A stretch of 64,000 nucleotides of DNA. Origin: Streptomyces sp. HSG2. GTDB taxonomy: Bacteria; Actinomycetota; Actinomycetes; Streptomycetales; Streptomycetaceae. The notes under the pieces were generated by a model that worked only from the letters and a program-made list of their open reading frames with translations, did not search any database and had not been told where the DNA came from. Shown here one piece after another: positions 36,523 through 46,852 of this stretch; the first letter of the stretch is position 1; every line of letters begins with the position of its first letter. The stretch is taken from the NCBI RefSeq assembly GCF_016598575.1, contig NZ_CP066801.1, positions 2,294,001 through 2,358,000 of the forward strand. Reading direction: 5' to 3'. The position numbers and the translations under genes are program-made.

Positions 36523-38943
36523 ATGCCAAAGAAGCGTTCGGGCGGTGGTCCGTCCCCCGCACAACAGGCCGCCAGGTTCGTCGGTGTCAGTGTGCTGGCC
36601 GGAGCCGTCCTCGCGGGCATCGCCCTTCCCGCCGTGGGCGCGCTCGGCCTGGCGGCGAAGGGCTCGGTGGAGAGCTTCGACGAGCTGCCCGCCAATCTGA
36701 AGACGCCCCCGCTGAGCCAGCGCACCACCATCCTGGACGTGGAGGGCGACCTGATCGCCTCCGTGTACTCGCGCGACCGCACGGTGGTCGAGCTCCAGGA
36801 CATCTCCCCCTACATGCAGAAGGCGATCGTCGCCATCGAGGACTCGCGCTTCTACGAACACGGCGCGATCGACCTTAAGGGCGTGTTGCGCGCGCTGAAC
36901 AAGAACGCGCGCAGCGGCGGTGTCTCCGAGGGCGCTTCCACGCTCACCCAGCAGTACGTGAAGAACGTCTTCGTCGAGGAGGCGGGCGACGATCCGACCA
37001 AGGTCGCCGAGGCCACCCAGCAGACGCTCGGCCGCAAGATCCGCGAGCTGAAGTTCGCCATCCAGGTCGAGGAGGAGTTGGGCAAGAAGAAGATCCTCGA
37101 GAACTACTTGAACATCACCTTCTTCGGCCAGCAGGCCTATGGCGTGGAGGCCGCCGCGCAGCGCTACTTCTCCAAATCCGCCAAGGACCTCGAACTGCCG
37201 GAGGCCGCGCTCCTGGCCGGCATCGTGCAGTCGCCGAGCCGCTACGACCCGGTCAACGACGAGGCCGAGGCCCGCAAGCGACGCGACGTGGTGCTCCAGC
37301 GCATGGCCGAGGTCGGCGAGATCACCCAGGCCGAGGCGGACCAGGCCAAGGAGACCCCGCTCGAACTGGACGTGAGCCGCCCCAAGAACGGCTGTATCAC
37401 CGCCGTCCAGGGCGCGGGATTCTTCTGCGACTACGTACGCGAGGTGTTCCTGCACGACCCGGTCTTCGGCGACACCCCCCAGGACCGCGCGAAGGTCTGG
37501 AACCAGGGCGGTCTGACGATCCGCACCACTCTTGACCCGCAGGCGCAGGAATCCGTCCAGGACGCGCTCAAGGCCCACGTCGACAAGTCGGACTCGGTGG
37601 CCGCCGCGGCCACCCTGGTGGAACCCGGCACCGGCCGGGTCCTCGCCATGGGCCAGTCGAAGCCGTACGGCTACGGCCAGGACGAGACGGAGTACAACTT
37701 CTCCGTGGACGCGGACCACGGCGGATCGAACTTCGGCTTCCCGACCGGGTCCACCTTCAAGCCCTTCGTCGCCGCGGCGGCGCTGGAGCAGGGGCTGCCG
37801 CCCACCAAGCAGTACTCCTCGCCCTACGAGATGCCCTATCCCGACCCCGTGCAGACCTGCGGCGGCAAGCCCTGGATGAACACGGACGACGAGATCCTGC
37901 CCAACGAGGACGAGTCGGAGGTCGGCCCGTACCGCCTCGAAGAGGCGATGGCCTTGTCCGTCAACACCTACTTCGCCCAGATGGTGGCGGACATCGGGCT
38001 CTGCCCCGTGGTGAAGCTGACGGACGCCCTGCACATCGTGCAGGGCGACGGGAAGAAGCTCCCCGAGACACCCGCCGTCACCCTCGGCACCCAGGGCATC
38101 TCCCCGTTGCGGATGGCGAGCGCCTACGCCGCCTTCGCCGCTCGCGGCGAGTACTGCACGCCCATCGCCATCGACTCGATCACTCGGACCGTCGGCCACG
38201 AGCAGGAGTCGCTGGAGGTGCCGGAGACGACGTGCTCCCGGGCCATGAGCGAGAAGACGGCGGACACGGTGAACACGCTGCTGCAGGGCGTCGTCGACTC
38301 CGGAACCGGCCGGGCGGCCGGCCTCACGGACCGCGCCAACGCGGGCAAGACCGGGACCACCGACGAACGCAAGAACGCCTGGTTCGTCGGGTACACGCCC
38401 AACCTGTCCGGCGCCGTCTGGGTCGGCAGCGCCACCCAGAAGGTCGAGATGAAGAACATCACGATCGGTGGCGTGCATCATCCGCTGGTGTTCGGTGGCG
38501 GCGTGCCGGGGCCGATCTGGAAGGACGCCATGACCGGAGCGCTCGCCGGCAAGGACGCCCCCTCCTTCAACCTCGTCGACATCCCGAGCGGCAAGGCGCC
38601 CAAGGACCGCGCCGGACAGGGCGACGGCGAACGTCGGGATCGCGAGGAAGGCCGCAACGGCGACGACGGCGGCGGCTTCATCGGCGGCCTCTTCGACGGC
38701 GGGGGCGGGGACGACACGGGGACGGGCGTCATCGGCGGGGCCCTCGGCGGCGGGGACGGCGGGACCGTGGGAGGCGCCACCGGCGGCGCCGGGAGTGACG
38801 CCACGGGCGGCGGAGACGGTGGGGTCGGAGGCATCGGAGACGGAGGCGAGACGACGGGCGGTGTCGAACCCGAACCGGAACCCGCCTTCTCCGTTCCTGG
38901 CGGACTCTTCCAGGGCCCGGGGAACGGCCCGGGCGGACGCTGA
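36523..38943 (+). CDS. Class A penicillin-binding protein (transglycosylase-transpeptidase)
   Basis: 806 aa from ATG 36523. A cytoplasmic basic tip and one membrane helix (res 20-45) precede the GT51 domain (EDSRFYEHGAID, GASTLTQQYVKN, with the catalytic Glu in EDSRF). The transpeptidase domain has Ser in PTGSTFKPF, SVN in ALSVNTYF and KTGTT. Disordered Gly/Asp-rich tail from about 690. It polymerises lipid II and crosslinks peptidoglycan outside the membrane. Adjacent wblA is its conserved neighbour. Confidence 0.96.
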   Translation: MPKKRSGGGPSPAQQAARFVGVSVLAGAVLAGIALPAVGALGLAAKGSVESFDELPANLKTPPLSQRTTILDVEGDLIASVYSRDRTVVELQDISPYMQKAIVAIEDSRFYEHGAIDLKGVLRALNKNARSGGVSEGASTLTQQYVKNVFVEEAGDDPTKVAEATQQTLGRKIRELKFAIQVEEELGKKKILENYLNITFFGQQAYGVEAAAQRYFSKSAKDLELPEAALLAGIVQSPSRYDPVNDEAEARKRRDVVLQRMAEVGEITQAEADQAKETPLELDVSRPKNGCITAVQGAGFFCDYVREVFLHDPVFGDTPQDRAKVWNQGGLTIRTTLDPQAQESVQDALKAHVDKSDSVAAAATLVEPGTGRVLAMGQSKPYGYGQDETEYNFSVDADHGGSNFGFPTGSTFKPFVAAAALEQGLPPTKQYSSPYEMPYPDPVQTCGGKPWMNTDDEILPNEDESEVGPYRLEEAMALSVNTYFAQMVADIGLCPVVKLTDALHIVQGDGKKLPETPAVTLGTQGISPLRMASAYAAFAARGEYCTPIAIDSITRTVGHEQESLEVPETTCSRAMSEKTADTVNTLLQGVVDSGTGRAAGLTDRANAGKTGTTDERKNAWFVGYTPNLSGAVWVGSATQKVEMKNITIGGVHHPLVFGGGVPGPIWKDAMTGALAGKDAPSFNLVDIPSGKAPKDRAGQGDGERRDREEGRNGDDGGGFIGGLFDGGGGDDTGTGVIGGALGGGDGGTVGGATGGAGSDATGGGDGGVGGIGDGGETTGGVEPEPEPAFSVPGGLFQGPGNGPGGR

Positions 38944-39020
38944 CCCCGCCTCCACCCCTCCAGGGGCACGGCGCACGAGCGCGCCGCTTCCCCGGCCCGG
39001 GCCGGGGAAGCGGTACTCGA

Positions 39021-39485
39021 TCAGCCGGCCAGCAGCCGCTTCACCGCCGCCGCGACCCGTCCGCCCTCGGCCCGCCCGGCGATCCTCGGGTTCACGATCT
39101 TCATCACGGCGCCCATCGCGCGCGGCCCCTCGGCCCCTGCCGACCGGGCCTCCCGGACGGCCTCGGCGACGATCGCGTCGAGTTCCGCGTCGGACAGCGG
39201 CTGCGGCAGATAGGCGGCGAGCACCACGCCCTCCGCCTTCTCCCGCTCGGCCTGTTCGGGCCGCCCGCCCTGGGCGAAGGCGTCGGCGGCCTCACGCCTC
39301 TTCTTCGCCTCGCGCGCGATCACTGTGAGCACCTCGTCGTCGGAGAGCTCGCGCTTCTCCGTCCCCGAGACCTCCTCCTTCGTGATCGCGGTGAGCGTCA
39401 GCCGCAGCGTCGAGGAACGAAGCTCGTCGCGCTCCTTGATCGCCGCGTTGAGGTCTTCCCGCAACTTCGACTTGAGCATGGTCAT
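39021..39485 (-). CDS. GatB/YqeY domain protein
   Basis: 154 aa from ATG 39485. Helical throughout, LKSKLREDLNAAIKERDELRSSTLRL at the start, then LSDAELDAIVAEAVREARSAG and AMGAVMKIVNPRIAGRAEGGRVAAAVKRLL, the YqeY signature. The domain resembles the tRNA-binding tail of GatB; free-standing members may act on tRNA-linked metabolism. Convergent with the PBP gene. Confidence 0.9.
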   Translation of the reverse strand: MTMLKSKLREDLNAAIKERDELRSSTLRLTLTAITKEEVSGTEKRELSDDEVLTVIAREAKKRREAADAFAQGGRPEQAEREKAEGVVLAAYLPQPLSDAELDAIVAEAVREARSAGAEGPRAMGAVMKIVNPRIAGRAEGGRVAAAVKRLLAG

Positions 39486-39648
39486 GGAGAGATTGTCGCA
39501 GGTGTCCGAGGCGTCCCGGCGGGTTCGGTCCCGCCGGGACGCGGCCGTGCGCGCGACCGAACTACGCGACCACGCGCGGCGCTACGACCTGTCGGCACCA
39601 CGCCGGCCGCCGGGGACCGAAGACGCCGCCGTCTGCCAGGATGGACAC

Positions 39649-40578
39649 ATGCGCGCGCGATACGGAGTGCCCTTGTCCCTCACGGCGGCGGGCGCCGCCG
39701 TTCTGGCCTACGGGGCGGGCTTCGAAGCCCGGTCCTTCCGCCTGCGACGGGTGACCGTGCCCATCCTGCCGGCCGGGTCCCGTCCCCTGCGGGTCCTGCA
39801 GGTCTCCGACATCCACATGGTGGGCGGCCAGCGCAAGAAACAGCGCTGGCTGCGCTCCCTGGCGGGCCTCCGCCCCGACTTCGTGGTCGACACAGGCGAC
39901 AATCTCTCCGACCCGGAAGCGGTACCGGAGGTCCTGGACGCGCTCGGCCCCCTGATGGAGTTCCCCGGCGCGTACGTCTTCGGCTCCAACGACTACTACG
40001 GTCCCCGACTGCGCAACCCCGCCCGCTACCTGGTCGAGAAGGCCCGAGGCCGGCACGGCCTGAACGGAAACCCGCCCGCCGTGGACGTGATCCACAACCC
40101 GTGGGAGGAACTGCGGGACGGCTTCGAGGCCGCCGGTTGGCTCGACCTGACCAACGCTCGCGGCAACCTCAAGGTCGACGGCTCCACGATCGAGCTGACC
40201 GGCTTGGACGACCCCCACATCAGGCGGGACCAGTACGCGCGGGTGGCCGGAGGCCCGTCCACCGACGCCGACCTGTCGATCGGCGTCGTCCACGCCCCCT
40301 ATCTCAGGGTCCTCGACGCCTACACCGGGGACGGCTACCCCCTCGTCCTCGCCGGCCACACCCACGGCGGACAACTACGCGTCCCCTTTCGCGGTGCGCT
40401 GGTCACCAACTGCGACCTGGACACGGGCCGCGCCCGCGGCCTGTCCACCCACACGACGCACGACCACACCTCCTACCTGCACGTCTCGGCGGGCTGCGGA
40501 ACCAACCGCTACACGCCGGTGCGCTTCGCCTGCCCCCCCGAGGCGACCTTGCTGACCCTGGCGGAAACCACCGCGTAG
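39649..40578 (+). CDS. Metallophosphoesterase
   Basis: 309 aa from ATG 39649. An N-terminal signal anchor (VPLSLTAAGAAVLAYGAGF), then the calcineurin-like motifs VSDIHMVGG, VDTGDNLSD, GSNDYY (GNxD/H variant with Ser for Gly-Asn), and the metal-binding HTHGGQLRVP. It resembles the YaeI/membrane-anchored phosphodiesterases that act on UDP-diacylglucosamine-type or cyclic nucleotides; substrate unknown. Confidence 0.88.
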   Translation: MRARYGVPLSLTAAGAAVLAYGAGFEARSFRLRRVTVPILPAGSRPLRVLQVSDIHMVGGQRKKQRWLRSLAGLRPDFVVDTGDNLSDPEAVPEVLDALGPLMEFPGAYVFGSNDYYGPRLRNPARYLVEKARGRHGLNGNPPAVDVIHNPWEELRDGFEAAGWLDLTNARGNLKVDGSTIELTGLDDPHIRRDQYARVAGGPSTDADLSIGVVHAPYLRVLDAYTGDGYPLVLAGHTHGGQLRVPFRGALVTNCDLDTGRARGLSTHTTHDHTSYLHVSAGCGTNRYTPVRFACPPEATLLTLAETTA

Positions 40579-40710
40579 ACGAGCCTCCGCCCTCCGCGCC
40601 GACGCCTGAGCACCCACGCCGGCCCGGCCACGGCGCCGACCTCCAACGGATTTCGCCTCCGGCCGGCGGTGGGCTAGAGTAATCGACGTCGCCGCGAGGG
40701 CGGCGACACT

Positions 40711-40784
<74 letters not shown>

Positions 40785-40800
40785 CATTCGTAAGACCAGG

Positions 40801-40837
40801 TCAGGGGCATGATTCACTCAGTGGATCATGCCCCTGA
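40801..40837 (+). terminator. Terminator hairpin after tRNA-Pro
   Basis: TCAGGGGCATGAT (40801-40813) and ATCATGCCCCTGA (40825-40837) form a perfect 13-bp stem with an 11-nt loop, 17 bp after the tRNA. Confidence 0.75.
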
Positions 40838-40857
40838 GTGGTTTCCGGGGTCGCCTT

Positions 40858-40906
40858 GGGAGCCGTTTGGGAGCCGACCTCGGAATCCGGCTCCCGCTCG
40901 GCTCCC
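40858..40906. repeat. Double direct and inverted octamer repeat
   Basis: GGGAGCCG occurs at 40858 and 40869 and its complement CGGCTCCC at 40888 and 40899. Both pairs are spaced by 11 nt. The four sites form a symmetrical array just past the tRNA terminator, as in arm-type or excisionase sites of tRNA-targeted elements. No element gene is left next to it. Confidence 0.55.
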
Positions 40907-41016
40907 GGGAACAGGCCGGGGTCCCAGAAGCAGGGCGCGATGGACTGCGCCGGGATCCATACACGCCACAGGCTCTGAGCGACCGGCCTGACGCCGCCGG
41001 GCGGACGGGGGGCGGA

Positions 41017-41310
41017 GTGGATCATCTCTTCACTGTTTCGGGTCCGACGGCGACACCGGTCTCACCTACCGGGCTGGCTGCGGAAGGGCTGCTCGAACGG
41101 GAACACCTCCAGGAGTGGGTGATCGACAACCCGTGGATCCTCGGCGACTCGGTACCGGTCATCACCGCGGAGTTCGACCGGTGGGCCGGCATGGACGGGG
41201 TTCCGGCACGGGACCGGCTGGACGTCCTGGGACTGGACGCCACGGGCCGCCTCGTGGTGGTCGATCGAGCTGAAGCCGGGGACGGCCGACCGTGACGTCC
41301 GCCTTCAGGA
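41017..41310 (+). pseudogene. Broken DUF91/NucS-like nuclease gene
   Basis: From GTG 41017 the frame reads VDHLFTVSGPTATPVSPTGLAAEGLLEREHLQEWVIDNP and continues LDVLGLDATGRLVVV. It then shifts: TCGA is duplicated at 41261-41268, and in the other frame ELKPGTADRDVRLQ carries on as expected for the family (core VVELK). After about 41310 similarity ends and no gene body follows. So the gene is both frameshifted by a 4-nt duplication and 3' truncated. Proteins of this kind occur in defence-type islands; the family call is from memory. Confidence 0.7.
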
Positions 41311-41410
41311 AAACACTGAGATGGCCCTGTGGCAGCGGAAAGGCGCGCCCCGACCAGGTACGGGGGATTTCCCTGGCCGGGGCTGTCTGTGAAGCGGACA
41401 CCGTGGCTTC

Positions 41411-42638
41411 TCAGAGGATGCTCAGGTCGACCTCCGAAGAGCTCGCCAGGTAGCCAGCGTCGCTCGGATGGAGACCGTCCTCAGAGAGGTAGCCGGGACG
41501 GGAGCGGTTGGGGGTGCTCGGATCGGACATCGCCCGTTCGGCGTCCACCACTTCGTCGTACTCGCCACTCGTGCGGATCCAGTGGTTCAGCCGCTGACGG
41601 ACCTGGTCACCGGCGTCGTCGGTGAAGGGGAACACCGCTCCCAGGACGGGCAGGATGGTGACGCCGATGGCTTTGACGCCGTGGGCGTGGGCAACCCTGA
41701 TGAGCTCGCGGTGGCCGGTGATGAGCTGTTCGACCGTCACGGGCCGGTGGTTCTTCAGGCACGTGTCGCCCTCAGCTGCCATGGCGATGTCGTTGGCGCC
41801 GAGGTGGATGAAGACGGTGCCGATGGCAGTGCGGTCGCGCAGCTCCCGTTCGAAGCGGGACGTGCCTCTCGGGCCGTAGCAGGGGGAGTCGTACAGCAGG
41901 CTGTTTCCGGAGAGGCTCGCGTTGACCATCCCCCGCGGACTGCGGGAGGCCACCAGGCGCTCCATGAGCTTGTCGGAGAACGAGAACGTCCAGCGCGGTG
42001 AGGTAGTACCAGGCATGGGTGGCGGACTCGGTGAAGTCCTCCACGGCGGTACTCCACACGTGGTCGCCCGGTGCGCGGTAGGACGTCGCTGTGGTGAAGC
42101 GGTGCATTGTGACGGGCCCGGTGGAGGTGTCGAAGCGCAGGCTCACGGCCAGCTCCTCGCGGTTGGCGGTTGGGAAGAGGAGCTCGTCGGTGGTGACGTC
42201 CCGGCCGACGGGGACGGTCGTGGACGGCGAGCCTCCGAACGTGAGAGCGCGCAAGGTGCCGGGCCGCGCCTTGGCACCGCCGTCCGACCTGGCCACCGTG
42301 CCGCCGGCGATCCGCAGGGGCCTGGTGCCGTACGCGTTGGAGAGGCGGATGCGGATCTTCGTGCCGCCAACGCTGAGCCGGACGACCTGCCGCACGGTCT
42401 CGTTGGCGAAGCCTTGTCGGGACCAGTCGCCGTCGGGATCCGACGGCTCCTCGTGGGCCGGTTGTACCGCCGCTCCCCAGGAGGCTGTCCAGTGCGCGGC
42501 CCCGGTCATCCCGCGAAGGGGCACTCCGGATCCGGGCCCGGAGTCCGCATGGACACACGCCGCGACCAGCGTTGTCGCAAGCGCCATCAGAAGAGCCCCA
42601 CCGAATTCCCATCGCCGTGACGGTCGCATACGTTGCAC
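41411..42638 (-). pseudogene. GDSL/SGNH hydrolase gene lacking its nucleophile block
   Basis: The 5' part (42638 down to about 42010) encodes a lipoprotein-type signal (LATTLVAACV) and the N-terminal domain up to THAWYYLTALDV. The 3' part (42016-41411), in another frame, continues SDKLMERLVAS, NASLSGNSLL, FIHLGANDIA (SGNH block with Asn) and DGLHPSDAGY (catalytic Asp/His). The segment with the GDS nucleophile that belongs between them is missing and the frame changes at the same point. An internal deletion of roughly 30 codons is the simplest cause. Family normally about 420 aa, secreted esterase or lipase. Confidence 0.8.
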
Positions 42639-42757
42639 TCCCAGTCATCACTGAGCTGTCGACCTGCGCTGTGTGGATCACCCCCGTTATGGCCCTTATG
42701 GCCGGCATCGCGCGATGCGTGGATCCGCAACGCCTCATGCGTCCCTCGTGATGCGCG

Positions 42758-42964
42758 CTATCGTTCCTCGGACGAGTCCGGCGCAAGGCCCCCGTCGTCG
42801 CGGTTCTCCCGCGCGGGTGCGTCGCTGTTCGCGAAGTACGTCGCCACGGACATCAGGATCCGGTTCGCGTACGTGAGCTCCAGGACCTCGTTCTCCAGTT
42901 CCGCGATCCTGCGCTCGGCTGGTCCTGCGGGGACGGTCCGCTTGTCCTGGTCTTCCGCCATCAT
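42758..42964 (-). CDS. Small coiled-coil protein, OrfA-tail-like
   Basis: 68 aa from ATG 42964, with GGGAGGAG ahead and 22 bp after the permease stop. The segment RRIAELENEVLELTYANRILMSVATYF resembles the leucine-zipper end of IS3-family OrfA proteins, but without an HTH domain or any IS sequence around it. The rest is polar. It looks like the last gene of the ABC transporter operon. Function unknown; it might be a domesticated coiled coil or a convergent look-alike. Confidence 0.5.
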   Translation of the reverse strand: MMAEDQDKRTVPAGPAERRIAELENEVLELTYANRILMSVATYFANSDAPARENRDDGGLAPDSSEER

Positions 42965-43472
42965 GCGCACTCCTCCCTCGCGGAATTCAGTCCCGGCTGA
43001 ACCGGCGCAGCACGTTCGTCATGAAGACCATGACGAGCAAAGCCGCTGAGACCAGGACCGTCATCACGGGCTGGATATCTGCCATGTCGCGGCTGGCGCG
43101 TAGCGCGCCCATGTAGTCGAAGACAGGCAGACCATTGGCCACCGTGTACCAGAGCGGCAGGTAGATCGCCTGAAAGAGGCGGTGCGTGCGGCTCAGTATG
43201 CCCAGAGCCAGCGCCAGCGACGGGATGAACATGGCACCGCCGACCCAGGCGGCCACGCCCGTCCATTCAGCCGCCATCACCAGACGTACGAGGGGTCCGG
43301 CACCGACCACGGCCGTCAGCGCGAAGCCCGCGCCCCACTCCGCGGCGACCCGGCGGCGTACCGCGGGGTAGGCGCCGAGTATGCCCTCCACACCGTGGGG
43401 CCTTGACCCCGGATCCTGGACACCCGAGACACTTGGATCTTGAAGGTCCAGGAGAACGGATGTCCCGTGGTC

Positions 43473-43772
43473 ATGAAGCACTACCCGCCTGAGTTCAAGG
43501 CGGACGCGGTCGCGCTGTACGAGTCGCGGCCCGGGGCGACGATCAAGTCGGTCGCCGCTGATCTGGGGGTCAACCCGGAGACGCTGAGGAACTGGATCCG
43601 GGCGGCCGGTGCCGCCCGTCCCCGTGGCCGCCGCCCGGAGGGTCCGGCGGTGCCGGAGTCTTCGCTTCAGGCAGAGCTCGCCGCCGCGCGGAAGAAGATC
43701 CGCGAGCTGGAGGAGGAACGCGAGCTCCTGCGGAAGGCCGCGAAGTATTTCGCCGGGGAGACGCGCTGGTGA
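43473..43772 (+). CDS. IS3-type transposase OrfA (copy A)
   Basis: 99 aa from ATG 43473 (MKHYPPEFKADAVALY). HTH with SVAADLGVNPETLRNWI and a C-terminal leucine zipper ELEEERELLRKAAKYF, the normal OrfA plan. Its stop overlaps the start of orfB (GTGA). Confidence 0.9.
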   Translation: MKHYPPEFKADAVALYESRPGATIKSVAADLGVNPETLRNWIRAAGAARPRGRRPEGPAVPESSLQAELAAARKKIRELEEERELLRKAAKYFAGETRW

Positions 43773-44667
43773 ACCGCTTCCAGTTCGTCTGCGACCACCA
43801 GCGCCGATACGGCGTGAAGCGGTTGTGCCAGGTCCTGGGCATCGCCCGCTCCAGCTTCTACTACTGGCGCCGGACCGCACCGGACCGGGCGGCCCGCCGG
43901 GCGGCCGACGCCCAGCTCGCCGCACGGATCCAAACCGTCCACCGGGAGTCGGAAGGCACCTACGGTGTCCCCAGGATCACCGCCGAGCTCCGCGAGGACG
44001 GTGAGCGCGTCAACCACAAGCGCGTCGCCCGCCTCATGCGCACTGCCGGTATCGCCGGGACGCGCCTGCGCCGCAGACACCGCACCACGGTCCCGGACCC
44101 GGCCGCCGCGAAGGCGCCCGACCTGATCGGCCGGGACTTCACCGCCACGGAGCCGAACACCAGGTATGCCGGCGATATTACGTATCTCCCGCTGGACGGT
44201 GGGAAGTTCCTCTATCTCGCCACGGTCATCGACCTCGCCTCGCGCCGCCTGGCCGGATGGGCGCTGGCCGATCACATGCGGACCGAGCTCGTCACCGATG
44301 CCCTGGACGCGGCGATACGGACCCGCGGCAGCCTCGCGGGGCCGTCATGCACAGCGACCACGGGGCGCAATACACCAGTCGGGCCTTCGCCCACGCCTGC
44401 GCGAAGGCCGGTGTCCGCCAGTCCATGAGCGCGGTCGGCAGCTCGGCGGACAACGCGCTGGCCGAGTCCTTCAACGCGACGTTCAAGCGGGAAACCCTCC
44501 AAGGCCGCAAGAGCTGGTCCAGCGAGCGCGAAGCCCGGCTCGACGCCTTCCGATGGCTGAACCGCTACAACACCCGACGCCGCCACTCACGACTCGGACA
44601 ACGCAGCCCGATCGCCTACGAGACGGCACTCGCCGCAACATCAACTACGCTGGCTCAAGCCGCATAG
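43769..44667 (+). pseudogene. IS3-type transposase OrfB (copy A), frameshifted
   Basis: Begins VNRFQFVCDHQRRYGVKRLC and follows the rve-type DDE integrase fold (RYAGDITYLPLDGGKFLYL with the first Asp; DLASRRLAG). After TRGSLAG a missing G shifts the frame. The remaining HSDHGAQYTS (second Asp) and the ALAESFNATFKRE block (catalytic Glu) sit in another frame (44344-44667). Copy B encodes the intact 299-aa protein. Confidence 0.9.
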
Positions 44668-45919
44668 CCCGTGTCCAGGATTCGGGGTCAAGGCCCGTGT
44701 TCGTGGCGCTGGGTGCCGAGGCGCGACCAGATCAGCACGGGCCAGATCCAGGCCAGCGGCAGCATGACCCGAGTGACGCCGTCGAGAGGTGCGGAGAGCC
44801 CCGCGACCAGAATCACCGCCGCGCCCAGCCACCACCACCAACGCACACCCTGCAGAAGGACCCTGACCTCGCCGGCCCACATACGCAGCGCGACGGGGCC
44901 CGGCTCAGGGCTGGTGCGCAGCACGGCCGCGACGTCCGGCCGGGACGGACCGGCCAGGTGAGGTACCTCGTCGATGACGGCTGGCTGACTCACACCCGCA
45001 GGGTCTTCGCCCTGGTCGGCGATGCCCGGCATACCAGAGAACCTCCCCTGGCCCTGCAGGACACGAGCGGGGTCGAAACGGCCGAACCACAGGGCGGGCA
45101 GCAGGGCGATGGCCACGGCGATCAGAAGCATCGTCACCCGGCCCAGCACATAGTCCGCGGTCGGAGTGAACCCGTCCCACGTGAACAGCTCAAGCGGCTT
45201 GTCCAGGTAGGTGAGGCCGAGGCTGAACTCCCCGCTGACATCGACCCCCTGCGCGACCATGTCGGCGTACATCGCTTTGACGACGCTGTTCACGCCGATG
45301 CCGTCCAGCGGCAGTCCGGGCCCCTGGCCGGCGGTCGCGATGACGAGCCAGGCACAGAACCAGACCACGTTACCGAGCCCCGTGCGCAGCAGGGGTAGCG
45401 ATTCGAAGAGGAGGGCGAGCGCCGCCGTCACCGCCACCAGGGGCAGCGCGATGAGCAGGAAGGGCTGCCAGAGCGCGACAAGGTCGACTTGTCTGGACTC
45501 CCCGCGCGCCAGCTGCATCACCAGGGCTGTGAGCGCGAGCACCCCCAGCATCGAGGACAGCAGCATGAGATTGCTGAGGAACTTCCCGGCCATATACGCC
45601 GAGGTGCGCAGTGGTGTCGCGGCGAGCTGCTGCCCCACCCTCGTCGCGCGATCACGCTCGATGGAGTTGCGGACGATGTAGAAGCCGCCAAGAGTGATCC
45701 ACAGTCCGCTGGCCAGCGCCGTCACCATGCCGACGTACGCGCTGTTGTAGATGCCGCGGTGGTCCCCCACCTGCATGATCATCCACTTGGCGTCCGGACT
45801 GGGCACCGCGACGTAGCCGAGAAGGACGGCCGCGCCGAGGATCACCACGTACGCCGGTCGGCGCACGCGGTCACGGAAGTCGGCGACGGCGAGTCCGGTG
45901 AGCATTCGTATCATCGGGT

Positions 45920-46852
45920 TCACACCGCCCGTGCTTTGTGCTGCAGCCGCCGCTCGCCGAAGCTCGGCGTTCCCTCCTCACCGGATGCCCCTCGGATGAC
46001 GGTGAGGTAGGCATCCTCCAGGTCGGGCGTCAGTGGCACCGCTCCCTCATACGGCCTTTCTTGCGCGAGGAGGCGTATCCGTACGCCCTCGGTGGTACGC
46101 ACCATCCGGATGACCGTGTACCGCGACTGAATCAGCGGTACGGAGCCGGGATCGACCAGCACCTCCCACACCCGTCCGTCGGCCGAGCGCAGCAGGGCCT
46201 CGGGGGTGCCGCGGGTCCGCAGGCGGCCGTTCGAGACGACCGCGATGTCGGACGCCACGGACTCGATGTCGGAGACGATGTGGGTGGAGAGCAGCACGAC
46301 CCTGTCAGCGGCCAGGTCGCTGAGCAGATTGCGGAACCTGACCCGCTCCTCCGGGTCGAGCCCGGCGGTGGGCTCGTCCACGATGATCACCTGTGGGTCG
46401 GCGAGGAGCACCTGGGCGATGCCGACCCGTCGCAGCATGCCACCGGAGTACTTCCCCAACGGGCGCTTCACGGCTTCGGTGAGGTTGACGAGCTCCAGCA
46501 GCTCGTCAATGCGTGCCTTGGCGGAACTGGCGGACAGCCCTTTGGCAGCCGCGAGATACATCAGGAACTCACGCGACGTCAGATTGGGGTAGACCCCGAA
46601 GTCCTGCGGGAGGTAGCCGAGTGCCTGGCGCAGGGCCTGCGGCCTGGCGACCGCGTCCTCCCCGTGGAAGAAGAGTTGTCCGCTGGTCGGCCGGGTGACG
46701 GTCGCGGCGATGCGCATCAGGGACGACTTGCCCGCGCCGTTGGGGCCCAGGAGCCCCAACATGCCGGGTTTGAGGTTCAACGTCATGTCGTCGACGGCGC
46801 GTTTGCCGCCGCGGTAGACCTTGGTGATACCGACGAGGTCGAGCACGGTCAC
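45920..46852 (-). CDS. ABC transporter ATP-binding protein
   Basis: 310 aa from GTG 46852, overlapping the lipoprotein stop. Walker A is LLGPNGAGKSS, the Q-loop YLPQDFG, the signature YSGGMLRRVG, Walker B VIIVDEPTAGLD and the H-loop STHIVSD. The C-terminal region is of the drug/peptide-export (CcmA/BcrA) type. Its partner permease downstream is disrupted, so this protein is presumably stranded. Confidence 0.92.
   Translation of the reverse strand: MTVLDLVGITKVYRGGKRAVDDMTLNLKPGMLGLLGPNGAGKSSLMRIAATVTRPTSGQLFFHGEDAVARPQALRQALGYLPQDFGVYPNLTSREFLMYLAAAKGLSASSAKARIDELLELVNLTEAVKRPLGKYSGGMLRRVGIAQVLLADPQVIIVDEPTAGLDPEERVRFRNLLSDLAADRVVLLSTHIVSDIESVASDIAVVSNGRLRTRGTPEALLRSADGRVWEVLVDPGSVPLIQSRYTVIRMVRTTEGVRIRLLAQERPYEGAVPLTPDLEDAYLTVIRGASGEEGTPSFGERRLQHKARAV

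Larger units (their letters stand above)
43398..44696 (+). mobile_element. IS3-type element, copy A (1,299 bp, inactivated)
   Basis: Bounded by imperfect inverted repeats starting GGGCCTTGACCCCG (25 of 26 positions match) and flanked by GTG/GTG target duplications at 43395-43397 and 44697-44699. It holds orfA and orfB. OrfB is frameshifted: the G-run at about 44338-44341 has four G where copy B has five. The two copies are otherwise nearly identical and lie in opposite orientation. Confidence 0.9.
42987..45923 (-). pseudogene. ABC-2-type permease split by an IS3-type insertion
   Basis: From GTG 45923 (coupled to the ATPase gene) the frame encodes a membrane protein with six or more helices up to WSRLGTQRHEHG at 44697. 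It continues after the IS as VEGILGAYPAVRRRVAAEWGAGF and further helices to 42987. The 3-bp duplication CAC on the coding strand marks the insertion. The repaired protein would be about 545 aa. Together with the adjacent ATP-binding protein it formed an export-type ABC transporter. The transporter is now inactive unless the IS excises precisely. Confidence 0.85.

Noticed and set aside
36445..38976. 843-aa open frame on the minus strand
   Set aside because: It mirrors the penicillin-binding protein gene, has no domain and no ribosome site.
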